From [Phialemoniopsis] sp. UDSM-2020 (Eukaryota > Ascomycota > Sordariomycetes > Thyridiales > Thyridiaceae): a stretch of 64,000 nt of DNA. The stretch is taken from positions 3,844,001 to 3,908,000 of the forward strand of contig JAEILZ010000006.1 in the NCBI GenBank assembly GCA_018873225.1, given 5' to 3'. Positions within the stretch are counted from its first letter, which is position 1. The number at the start of each line of letters is the position of its first letter. This document shows positions 11,148 through 20,415 of this stretch, piece by piece. Below the pieces are notes generated by a model. It ran no database searches, had not been told where the DNA came from, and saw only the letters and a list, made by a program, of their open reading frames with translations. Made by a program: the position numbers and the translations under genes.

Positions 11148-12122
11148 GGCTAAAGCCATGGTCGAGTTATGTGTCTAATGTCCTTTTCCTCTTTTTGCTC
11201 TCATCTTTTGCTCTTTTTTGATTGATACTTGTCACATATCAACGATGACATCAATCTTGGTGGTCGGGTAGGGAACCCCGATCAATCAATCACAAAGTAC
11301 ATGTCCACACATCTTTTCCCAAGACCATGATTCCGAAACAGAAAGAAAAAGACTCGCATCGCACACATTCTATCCGCAACATCACGAGGGCAATGGGAAT
11401 GCATCGCCGAGGATTGAATTGAGAGTCATTCAATCCCGGCATCGCGAGGGATGGGAACGACGGCAGTGAGCACTGGTTCTCTGTCGTCTGTTTCGGCCCG
11501 TGGAGGTAGAACCTACCTTTTAATACTCACTTTGCGTCGCGCGGGGCTGGGGAATCGGATGGGGGAGATTCGTGTTGCTTTTTTCCTTCTCGTTTTTGCA
11601 TCCTGGGGCGATAACGGGAGACTGGGGTCAAAAAGACCCAGGAGGAAGTATCGTAATACATAGTTTGAAATGTGTACGTAGGCTAATAGACCACACACAC
11701 ATATACACAAAACATCACCACATGGCTTCCTTGCTCTCGCAGATGTGACGCATGTGTGGCAAAAGAGATCGCGTGTTCGTGTATCTCAGGGGGTGAGATG
11801 TGATGTCGTGAGAATTGCCAGGCGTGGTTGGAGGTGGAGTTTCGCGGGGCGGTTCAGCGGCCAATTGCCTGCCAGTTGCCAAGCCTCTTAGCACATCGTC
11901 ATAAGGCGCGTGGGACCAGGGTAGCTTTTTCTGCCGTTAGGAAAGTCAGCCAGTCAGTAAAATCTCACGACACAACCGAAACGACCACCTCGCCAGCACA
12001 CCGACGCGCACTCCCTCACGACGCTTTCTCCTCGACTCACCAAGAACCCTTCTCTCTTCCCACAACGAAAAACCCACGTACACCGGCACGGGCGCGCCCG
12101 CATCCACAGCCTCTCGCACACC
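11148..12122. other. Intergenic: 3' UTR and next promoter
   Basis: No gene seen. Contains a 9-bp perfect hairpin (11411-11419 with 11428-11436) and T-rich sequence just after the stop of the wall-protein gene. Confidence 0.5.
11411..11436. other. Perfect 9-bp inverted repeat (loop 8)
   Basis: GGATTGAAT and ATTCAATCC flank an 8-nt loop. It is also flanked by near-copies of GCATCGC(C)GAGG. Possibly a 3' UTR stem; no function assigned. Confidence 0.6.
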
Positions 12123-12968
12123 ATGTCCGAGTACTGGAAGTCGACTCCGAAATACTGGTGCAAGCACTGCTCCGTCTACGTGCGCGACACGAAGCTCGAG
12201 CGCACCAACCACGAGGCGACGGGCAAGCACCAGGGCGCCGTCAAGCGCGCCCTGCGCGACCTGCACCGCGGGCACGAGCAGGCCGAGCGCGAAAAGGAGC
12301 GCGCCAAGCGCGAGATCGACCGCCTGAACGGCATCCACACTGCGCTGCCGCCCCGACCCGGTGCCGGTGCGTCGTCGTCGACAGGAAATGCAAAGGCCTC
12401 GCGGCAGGAACAGCTCGAGCAGCTGGCGAGCATGGGCGTGAATATCCCCGAGGAGATGCGCAGCGACCTGGCGCTGGCGGGGGAGTGGAAGGTTACGGCG
12501 ACGAGGGTGGTGCCTGAGGAGGGGGAGGATAACAAGGATGGGGCTACGTCGGTTGGTGTGCGGAAGAGGGAGTTGGAGAAGACGGAGGAAGAGGTCGAGC
12601 AGGAGGATGCGATCAAGGGACTGTTCAAGAAGCAGAAGCGGTGGGGCCGGGACTCGCGGACGGCAGGAGGCGACGGGGATGAGGAGCTGGATGCGCTGCT
12701 GAGCGGGGGCTTGCTCAAGAAGGAGGTCAAGGCGGAGGAGGACAAGATCAAACAAGAAGATGAGCCAGCCGGTACGGACGAGGCGACCGGCGTCAAGCGC
12801 GAGCCGGGCGAGGATGATGCGTCTGTCGCAGAAGGATCGAAGACCGAGGCGCAGACGTCATCAATATCGGATATCAAGACGGAGAAAGGGCGGGCAGCGG
12901 AGGATCCGGCGGATGTCCCGGCGGTTGTGTTCAAGAAGAGGAAGCCGAAGAACGTCAGGCAGAGATGA
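12123..12968 (+). CDS. U1-type (matrin) C2H2 zinc-finger protein, WBP4/FBP21-like spliceosomal factor
   Basis: Single exon, 281 aa, start in a CACACCATGTCC context. The N-terminus is a U1-C/matrin-type zinc finger: YWCKHCSVYVRDT, then a spacer, then HEATGKHQGAVKRALRDLHR (Cys13, Cys16, His30, His36 approximately), as in WBP4/FBP21 proteins of the U2/U4-U6.U5 spliceosome. A charged helix follows (AEREKERAKREIDRLNG, residues about 58-75). The rest is acidic and low complexity with several KxE acidic repeats (IKQEDEP, VKREPGED) that resemble sumoylation sites, and it ends in a basic patch (FKKRKPKNVRQR) that could be a nuclear signal. WW domains of animal WBP4 are absent, which is usual in fungal members as far as I recall. 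Confidence 0.85.
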   Translation: MSEYWKSTPKYWCKHCSVYVRDTKLERTNHEATGKHQGAVKRALRDLHRGHEQAEREKERAKREIDRLNGIHTALPPRPGAGASSSTGNAKASRQEQLEQLASMGVNIPEEMRSDLALAGEWKVTATRVVPEEGEDNKDGATSVGVRKRELEKTEEEVEQEDAIKGLFKKQKRWGRDSRTAGGDGDEELDALLSGGLLKKEVKAEEDKIKQEDEPAGTDEATGVKREPGEDDASVAEGSKTEAQTSSISDIKTEKGRAAEDPADVPAVVFKKRKPKNVRQR

Positions 12969-13783
12969 TGAGAAGTCACTCGATGCAAGTCTCAACATCT
13001 CGCACGCAGCCGAGCCAAGTCAGAAACCTCTGTCTCCACCACGAACAACTCGCTGCTCAGAGTACCGGAAAAGCCTCCTACGAAGGAGTGCGGTAGGCCG
13101 GCCGTCTACGCCAGACCAGTCCTCCAGATGCTCAGAATACGCATAGCACTGCATTCTAAGTCACGCACATGGATCGATCCGGGTACTGTGTGGTCTACAT
13201 TGCGATTGGGGGCTCGTGATAGCAATCGTGGGGTGTCATGGCGACACCTGCACGAGGATGACGTGCGTCCTCGTTTCTACAGACGGGCAACCAAGGTTGA
13301 ACCACAAACCACACTCGACGAATCTCTGCCATTCTAGCAATATAGCGCGATGAATTGGTGTTATTGGGCCATGCTTGTGGCACACGAGTAAATGTCGTAT
13401 TCCGCCTAGCATGGCAATCGGAGGTGTCGGGGATAAAACGATGCCAAGCTACCCCAGCTTCCACGGGAGGTCGGCACAGCAGACGGCGTCCCTTCGATTA
13501 CAAATACGTAGCCATTTTAAATCCAACCACATTCGCACGCAAGACTTTGTGAACACTCCTGACAAGTTGACGACGGCGAGGTATATAGAGCTTTGTTTCT
13601 CCCTGCCCAGCGCCAAGATACTTGACTTGTCTCCCCTCTTTCCACCCCATCCCTCAATCTTCCGCAAGTATTTAACTTCACGAATTCTTTCGTCAACAGA
13701 TTCACTCCACGGCCCCCAAAGTCTACCCCGCTTCACGAACTCCATCTCAACCCCAGTCGAAGGATTCATTATCGGTAGTCAAG
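12969..13783. other. Intergenic, nothing recognised
   Basis: Separates the zinc-finger gene and the GST gene. The last 200 bp are C/T rich, as expected for a fungal leader. No coding signal found. Confidence 0.5.
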
Positions 13784-14782
13784 ATGGCGTCAAGCGGCGA
13801 AGCCAAGCTCATTCTGTACACAAATCACCGTGTAAGCACACGCTCCCCTGCTGCTGTACCTTGCATCAAGCGCTAACTCTGTACTACAAAGTGCCCTTGT
13901 AAGCAGACCCCATGGATAGTCTGATGTCAAAATGAGCCATTGAGGCAACAAGCTCTTCCTCTGCACCTCATCCGCTTCCCAAATTGTCCGCACTTCTCAG
14001 GTTTTTAACCACTGTGACTCTGTTAACAGGGGCGCACCGAGCGCACATCGCCCTCTCCGAGCTCGGCGTCCCCTTCGAGGAGGTCATCATCCCGCTCGAC
14101 CGCCCCCGCGACCCCTGGTACCTCGAGGTCAACCCGCGCGGCCTCGTGCCCTCGCTGTCCTACAACGGCGAGGTCATCACCGAGTCCGCCGTCGTCTCGC
14201 AGTTCCTCGTCGACACCTACCCGTCGCACCTGCTACCGGAGTCCAACGCGCCCGGTGGTCCCCTGCGCAGGGCGCGCGTGGCGTTCTTTGTCGACGCCTA
14301 CTTCTCCAAGGTCCACAGCGTCGTGACGCAGTTCCTCTCGACCCGCAACGACGAGCAGGCCGAGGCCGTGGCGCAGAACGTCGTTGCCGCGGTGGCCAAG
14401 GAGCTCGAGCCGCTGCTGCAGGACGCCAAGCCGTTCTTTGGCGGCAGCGAGCGGATTGGCTTTGCCGAGGTGAGTACCTTGATCTCTCGCACGCGAATCT
14501 TGCCGGGAGCATGCATCAGGGCGAACGTGGTGGGCTGCCGTTTTATTGACGTTTTGTGGAATCAAGGTTCTTACTGGGTCCTTCGTTGTGCGCCTCTTGG
14601 CTGTCAATGAAACGGGCATCTACCCGGAGAGCCTGTTCGCGGGTCTGAAGAATAAGGCACCGGCTTTCCTCCGCTGGGCAGAGGCAGTCGCTGCGCACCC
14701 CAGTGTGACGAACATCTTTGACGCGAAGCTGGCAGGGGAGGTTGCAAAGTCGAGACTGGCTAAGGCGAGGGAGCAGGCCTAG
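13784..14782 (+). CDS. Omega-like glutathione S-transferase
   Basis: Cytosolic thioltransferase/dehydroascorbate-reductase-type GST. Exons: 13784..13831, 13892..13898 (only 7 nt), 14030..14469, 14567..14782; product 236 aa. The microexon encodes Cys17-Pro18 and the first base of Trp19, giving LYTNHR-CPW-AHRAHIAL, the thioredoxin-fold active site with a catalytic Cys as in omega-class enzymes. NPRGLVPSLSYNGEVITES carries the cis-Pro and the Glu-Ser glutathione-binding pair (about residues 58-76). The C-terminal all-alpha domain includes FAEVLTGSFVVRLL and ends KAREQA. Two introns end in AAG rather than CAG/TAG. Skipping the microexon would both remove the active site and shift the frame. Confidence 0.92.
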
Positions 14783-15282
14783 AGAAACAATGTCCGTGCC
14801 TGTCAGTGATGGAATTCGGAACTCTCGTGACCTCGAAAGTACAGTATTCTTTTCAGTGCACCCTTGGAACATGTTGGTCAGATCGGATGATCAAAATCAA
14901 CCAGCTTGCCTTCAGGTAAGACTACCAATTGCGACACAGTACACCAAGTAGCTTATACAACACAATGAACAATGCCTGTGTTCCAAAGACACAATGATAG
15001 TCCGTTGGAACGTGTGAATCGTGATTCAGCTTATGCCAAAACCACTACAAGACTCTAGTGATACACGAGCGCCGGCGTGAATCAGGTGGTTCTGCAGAGA
15101 CAACGCTTATTGCGTGAGTGTCAACCAACAGCAACGTCCAGGAATTCTCTATTGGCTACAAATAATGTGCCACGTACAAAATTCTCTGTCCAACGGCACC
15201 CCACTCTTGCCCATGGCTTCCCTTCTGTCAACAATCGAGAATCCAACAAACCCTGCTGTGCCCAGCAAGAAGACCCTCCACG
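14783..15282. other. Intergenic, nothing recognised
   Basis: Half a kilobase between the GST stop and the Nudix start. No exon or repeat seen. Confidence 0.5.
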
Positions 15283-15885
15283 ATGGCTATGTACCCATCT
15301 TTCGAATTTGATCATGATTCCTCTGTAAGAGACTTTGCTCTTTCGAAACAGGCCTATCTCGCCGCACGCCCCGGAATCTCTTTCGGTTACATTGCCACAG
15401 GTACGCTGGTGTTGGATGCGACCACAGCTCGGGGACCCCGCGTTCTGCTTCTCCAACGTGCTGCAAGCGACGAAGACCCCAATATGTGGGAACCTCCGGG
15501 CGGAGCTTGCGACGACGATGACCCAAGCATTCTTTACGCTGCGGCGCGTGAACTCTGGGAGGAGGCAGGTCTTGAGGTGACAAGAGTCAATGGCTGCGTT
15601 GGAGATCCGTATTTCTTCACTCTTGACGATGGAAAGAAGGTCTGCCAATTCTACTTCACTGTGAGCGTCAAAGCCCAAGACGGCGATCTGCCCGAGGTGA
15701 AGCTGGATCCCAGGGAACATCAGTGTTATGTCTGGGCGACTGAAGAGGACGTCCGGGCAAACAAAGTGGGTTCTATCAAGTTGGACTTCACGGCACAGGA
15801 GGTTAGGCGTAACGTACTCTCGGCGGTCAAGAACTTTAAACGGACGGAGCATGGAAGGATTCAGGAGAATATCGCATCTTACTAG
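15283..15885 (+). CDS. Nudix hydrolase
   Basis: Single exon, 200 aa; ATG at 15283 with an alternative at 15289. Hydrolyses a nucleoside diphosphate linked to another moiety; the actual substrate is unknown. The Nudix helix is GGACDDDDPSILYAAARELW followed by EEAGL (residues about 73-97), with the REL-x-EE-x-GL metal-binding core intact. The upstream Glu of the textbook G-x5-E-x7-REUxEExGU box is replaced, giving a DDP-SIL variant that is, from memory, common among fungal members. The flanking strands (GTLVLD, RVLLLQR, MWEPPGG) are typical. It is convergent with the HET gene on the minus strand, only 27 bp between stop codons. Confidence 0.92.
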   Translation: MAMYPSFEFDHDSSVRDFALSKQAYLAARPGISFGYIATGTLVLDATTARGPRVLLLQRAASDEDPNMWEPPGGACDDDDPSILYAAARELWEEAGLEVTRVNGCVGDPYFFTLDDGKKVCQFYFTVSVKAQDGDLPEVKLDPREHQCYVWATEEDVRANKVGSIKLDFTAQEVRRNVLSAVKNFKRTEHGRIQENIASY

Positions 15886-15912
15886 TTTGATTACCTGCGA
15901 GTAATGACCGCG

Positions 15913-17909
15913 CTAGATCATGTTGAATGTCTTCTCATCCAGCTCTCCTCGTGATAACATGGCCATGGCTTCCCCCTTCATCAGTCCGTGAACATAGCAT
16001 TCACCCACGAACAAATAACGTCCCCCATCCATGGGTCTCAGACAGAACGGAACTTTACAGCCAGATAAGACACACACAACATCCCCAGCTTCCAATGCTA
16101 CTGGTCCGAGGACATAGTATCCCTTCTCAGTCCTCGCAAACACCCGGCCATGTGAAGCCGAGCTCGCCCACCGACCCCAGTCGTCATGGGCGGTTTCGTC
16201 TCTCTCGTCTCCTGCCACGCGTCGAATACCCTCCGCTACATCGTCGCATAGCTTCGCTACTTCCACGACATATCTTGCTGCTTTCTGTAGCCAGGCTTTG
16301 TCCTGAATCTCGCTATACTTCATTCCCCGGTGGCCCGCGGACTGGACGCAGCCATTGCTCAGGGTCTGCATGAAGGCGAAGAAGGCTGTCTGGCTGTCCA
16401 GATATCTGTCATGCAGGTTGAACTTTTCCTTCCCGCAAAAGTCATGCCACAGATTCTCGATAGTCGTGATGGACTGGCCGGGCAATTTGCTCTTGTAGAA
16501 CTCATCTTCATGCAAGGGTGATGAACAAGCCTCAATAGTATCGACTGCCACGCCTTGTACTTGAAGCACAAGGCAGTCGCCATCAACGATCTCGAGTTTG
16601 ACGGTCGTGTTTCCGTGAGCGAAGTGTGGGCAAATTGGCTCCGCCAGAATGATCCCTTCCGAACATCTCCAGTCGGGCACCCACGACGGCATTGGGTGCA
16701 CGTTCTGCTGATTGTCTTGAAGCCCGGCTCCTCTATCCGCTTTGATAGAAGTTGGACCTGTGAGACAAGATGGGAGACTACGGCGAGGATGCTGTACTGA
16801 TGCTAATAAAACACTGAGCGTAGCTGGGTTTGTTTGCAATATCTGTATTGCAACATTGGTATAAGTCTGCTCGACAGTCATTGTGTAGTCCGCCGTAAGA
16901 GACAGAAGCCCGCATCCGAGCGGATGGACCGACTTAGTCGAGAAGTGGCCGAGGAATGCAAATATGCGGTCCTTGTCGTCCGTGAAGTGAAGATGACGAG
17001 CTCGCTGGAGCTCATAGACAAAGTTGAATCGATTTGCATGATGTGTGCTCTCGTCTGGCTCTACAAACCGTCTGAAGAGAAAGCAGATGTCCGAGGTCGC
17101 GATTCCTAGAGCATTGCGGAGACGATGATGACCTTTCAGCCTCGTACATACTCCGGCCATTAACTCCCACTCAATCGTGGCTTGACCCCAGAGTATCTTA
17201 GCTGGAGTGCTGGTTCCAATTTCTTGGACCACCCACCCACGGGTGAACTATCTGCATGGTTAACGCCCGAATTATCTTCAAACTTCGTTGCTGGAGAACG
17301 AGACCTAGACGAAGAGCTTACCCAGCTGCGCGCTGTCAGCGCTTTGATGACTTTCCGATTCTCTTCTACATGTTTTTCCAGGGCAGATATGTCTTGCGCG
17401 TGTGAAGCTGGGTCTGGTGGTTGATCATCTTGAGCCAGAATCTCATCGAGTTCGTGCACAAGACCAAACGCGGCGTGTGCCTCGTTCTTTGTGTCCAGAC
17501 CGAGCCACACCAGTACTCTAGTGGAATTCTGATAGATCTTGTTCATGAAACGCAGCTGCTGGCTTCGTTCCACCAGGTCGTCCTGATTTATACAACACTG
17601 ATCAGCCCATACCCGTCGAGATCGATCAGGGAGGCGCATTTGGGTCAAGGCCGCGAAAATCGAGCCCCCTCGCAATCTCAAGACCGTGTCCTCGTTCTTA
17701 TCATCACGGATTATGATGTCATATGAAGTGGCAGATGGTCCTGGCTCTGCCCAGACGTATGATATGGCCTCAAAGTCCTTCACACCATCGACTACAACTA
17801 TTTCGAGCACCCCTGATAATGGATCCCCTTGCTGCCCGGGGTCTAGTGCGAGTATGCGGATAGTGTTGCGCTGTTGTAGCGATTTATACTGGTATTGAAT
17901 CGGGGTCAT
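15913..17909 (-). CDS. HET-domain (heterokaryon incompatibility) protein
   Basis: Allorecognition/cell-death type protein, 640 aa. Exons 17909..17322 and 17247..15913; the 74-nt intron is placed exactly between ARSW and FTRGWVVQEIG, a position with conserved sequence on both sides. HET-domain blocks are complete: FEAISYVWAEP (residues 46-56), RRVWADQCCINQDD (98-111), QLRFMNKIYQNSTRVLVWLG (118-137) and the WVVQEI block. The middle contains DKDRIFAFLG and SWVPDW; the C-terminus has the typical YFVGECYVHGLMKGEAM-like block (YLFVGECYVHGLMKGEA). An upstream in-frame extension exists but M at 17909 fits the usual short N-terminus (RILALDPG starts about residue 18). Head-to-head with the RelA/SpoT gene at 18697. 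Confidence 0.93.
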
Positions 17910-18696
17910 TGTGATTCTTCTACAGTGTGCACGAAAGTTCTTTCTTCGATGAGAGTTGCCTTTCTCATTGCCCTTTAGAACGGCGACATGTCTATTCCCG
18001 AAGACATCACTAGGTATGTGACAGCTCCCGAGTAAGGTCTCATGTTCTCGAGAGCCACAGTCAAAATATATCGATTGCGGCCTGACAGTCCAAACCGCCA
18101 CTACATACTTGATGCCCTATCCCGAGTCACACAACAGAAACGATTCCCGGTTGGCCTAGAATCACCGCACGGCCATTTCGACCTGCCAGCCCAAGCCTGG
18201 CGCCTATTAGCTGCCTTGTGTATTTTTAACGATAGGTTACGACTACTCGCACGAAGTGGTTGGTCCTTGCGTGGCTTGATAACGTGCTTCTCCAATAGGT
18301 CAAATGGCGCACAGCCCCCTTGAAAGCCGCTGCCCAACCGCCCAGCGTTTGACGAGCCCCCACCACTACATCACTCAGCTCGGGCTCGCCAGCAAAGCCG
18401 GGCGTTATGCGCCGGATCCCTGTCGATGGGTGGTCTATACATATACCTGGGTGGTATTAATACACAGTGAATCCAGCTTCTGATTTACTCTACGCTCGGG
18501 AGTAATCCGCTATACTTTTTAGGGTTGTCTTTCTCATACTCCTGCCGCCAGTCCCGGAAGTCTGTTATTTGTTCATCCCAGAGCCCGGTTGCACTGCATT
18601 TGTCTTCCTCAGAGGCATGCCGGTTAGGTTTTGATCATTTGACTGCGTCCAACCATTTCGCCGCGTTCTCATTCGGACCATCAGGCCACTTGTACA
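17910..18696. promoter_or_regulatory. Shared divergent promoter of HET and RelA/SpoT genes
   Basis: 787 bp between two divergent ATGs with no coding signal of its own. Any common control of the two genes would have to act here. No known operator recognised. Confidence 0.5.
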
Positions 18697-19932
18697 ATGG
18701 CGTCTTCAAGCGACCCCAACTGGGACATCGATGTCCACCAAAAAATCTCTGACTTCCTCGCCACGTATACGTATTCGCAGCCGAACACGCGACAACAATT
18801 CGAAGATCTAGCCAGATATACAAGGGAAGAGTGCGAAAGATTGTTACAGAAGGCGGGCATCAAGGGCTCTGTGCAAAGCAGAGCGAAGAAGTATGACTCT
18901 CTTGAGAAGAAACTCCGCGATCTGGAGAGAGAACCTGTTAGAGAGACTCACGGCGATAACAACGAGGCACCCGATTTCAAAACCTGGGTAGCCAGTGGCG
19001 AGCTGATTCATGACCATCCTGAGATGGGAGATCTTGCCGGTGTTCGTATTGGATTGTACTTCCCCGACGATATTCCCAAGGTCGCACAAATCCTTGATGA
19101 AAGGTTTGCCACGGTCTGGACCTTTGGGACGGTCACAGATGGGCGTATAGCTACAAGTGGCAACAAGGTGGACATTCGGGATCACATGCGCCAGCGATGG
19201 TGTTCGAAAGGACCTGGTGGGGAGAATGAATACTGGGAGCACTCCGGATACAAATCGTGGCAAGTGGTGGTGATCTGGAAGAGCCCTCTACCAAACTTCA
19301 TATCCTCTCTCGAACAGACGATGCCCCGCGATCTCGCACGACTCAGAGTAGAGATACAAATTGGAACGGTGGTCACGCAAGCCTGGGCCGAGGTACAACA
19401 CGACATCATCTACAAAAGACCTGTAGAGATTCGTTCCACCCCAACCATGAAGCGAATGATAGATGCGATCAATGGTCTAGCAATAACGACCGACATCATG
19501 CTCAGAGAACTGGACCGAGGCCAGGAGCAGGCAAAGAAAGAAGCGCTGGACCTACAGACGAAGCCCTTCAGAACTGGATCCGAATTTCTGGATTGGTTTG
19601 AGCAGATGTACATCAGTCAGATGCAGCCAAACGAACGCCAGCGCTGGGTTTCGTTCGAGGAGTTTGCTGAGTATACGATCAGGCTGATACATCAGGTGGG
19701 GGGTGCGTGTCGAGTTCCGAGGGCGATCAATTTCTTCCCATACCATACCCGGAAAGTGTTCAAGATGATAATAGATGAACACAATCTTCTTCAGTGGAGT
19801 CGAGATGACCAACCAGTTGACATATGTCGACTTATCTTGCGGGCCATGCAAATAGACGGATATGAGAAGGACAAGAGATATCACCCGCAAGCGCCAAAGG
19901 GGGAGCAAACACGCCGCCAATGGAATGAATGA
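18697..19932 (+). CDS. RelA/SpoT-domain protein (small alarmone synthetase-like)
   Basis: Single exon, 411 aa, ATG in ACAATGGCG context. Residues about 50-245 match a RelA/SpoT nucleotidyltransferase (pppGpp synthetase) fold: SVQSRAKKYDSLEKKL (R62, K64, S68, K71 of the ATP-binding loop), GDLAGVRIGLYF (D112, R117), GYKSWQVVV (Y185, S187) and VEIQIGT...AWAEVQHDIIYK (E219, Q221, H235, Y239, K240). The bacterial His of GYxSxH is Gln189 here and the Arg of E-x-Q-x-R-T is Gly223, so the nucleotide acceptor site may be altered. No HD hydrolase domain, TGS or ACT is present, so it resembles a stand-alone synthetase with a fungal C-terminal helical extension (250-411) of unknown role. Family is clear; product (ppGpp, another nucleotide, or nucleic-acid modification) is open. 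Confidence 0.85.
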   Translation: MASSSDPNWDIDVHQKISDFLATYTYSQPNTRQQFEDLARYTREECERLLQKAGIKGSVQSRAKKYDSLEKKLRDLEREPVRETHGDNNEAPDFKTWVASGELIHDHPEMGDLAGVRIGLYFPDDIPKVAQILDERFATVWTFGTVTDGRIATSGNKVDIRDHMRQRWCSKGPGGENEYWEHSGYKSWQVVVIWKSPLPNFISSLEQTMPRDLARLRVEIQIGTVVTQAWAEVQHDIIYKRPVEIRSTPTMKRMIDAINGLAITTDIMLRELDRGQEQAKKEALDLQTKPFRTGSEFLDWFEQMYISQMQPNERQRWVSFEEFAEYTIRLIHQVGGACRVPRAINFFPYHTRKVFKMIIDEHNLLQWSRDDQPVDICRLILRAMQIDGYEKDKRYHPQAPKGEQTRRQWNE

Positions 19933-20415
19933 TCTTGGGACAGACATGGATTCGTCATATAGCACATCATGACCAACTCGCATCACGACTGTGCAGCGGA
20001 GTTAGTCATCGAATGTCGGAAGGAAGATAGCACTGGGTTTGATATTGAGATGCCGATCTCGGAGGAATAGAGTCGTTCTTATCTCTGCTGGGTGGGAAAT
20101 GTCACTTTGTAGTCTGAGACCAGTTGTGGATACAGCTTGGTTGATGAAAGATGAAAGACTTTTGCCTGTTCAAGATGACCTAAAAGTCTGGTTTCAAGTC
20201 ACATGCATGTATCACTTGGGCGCAGGTTTGATCTTCTGGACGCTAGTAACCGTTTTGAAAGTATTTGGGTATGAAAACTCCTCTCGTTTTGGATATATGA
20301 TCACAATAACTTTTCATCCTCAACTACCCCTGCCGTTTGGACCAAGCCACGCAGCGCGCGCACGGTTTCTTCTCAGAAATATACATAACGTGATGTCACG
20401 TAGGGTTAACAGACT
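19933..20415. other. Intergenic (convergent 3' ends)
   Basis: Lies between the 3' ends of the RelA/SpoT and siderophore transporter genes. No gene or repeat recognised. Confidence 0.5.

Noticed and set aside
10251..11159. 302-codon antisense frame over the PIR gene
   Set aside because: Gly/His/Asp-rich low-complexity product that simply mirrors the codon bias of the sense gene.
9932..11221. 429-codon frame overlapping the PIR gene
   Set aside because: It is a shadow frame created by GC-rich codons; its product is an Arg/Pro-rich string without domains, while the PIR frame has a signal peptide, PIR domain and repeats.
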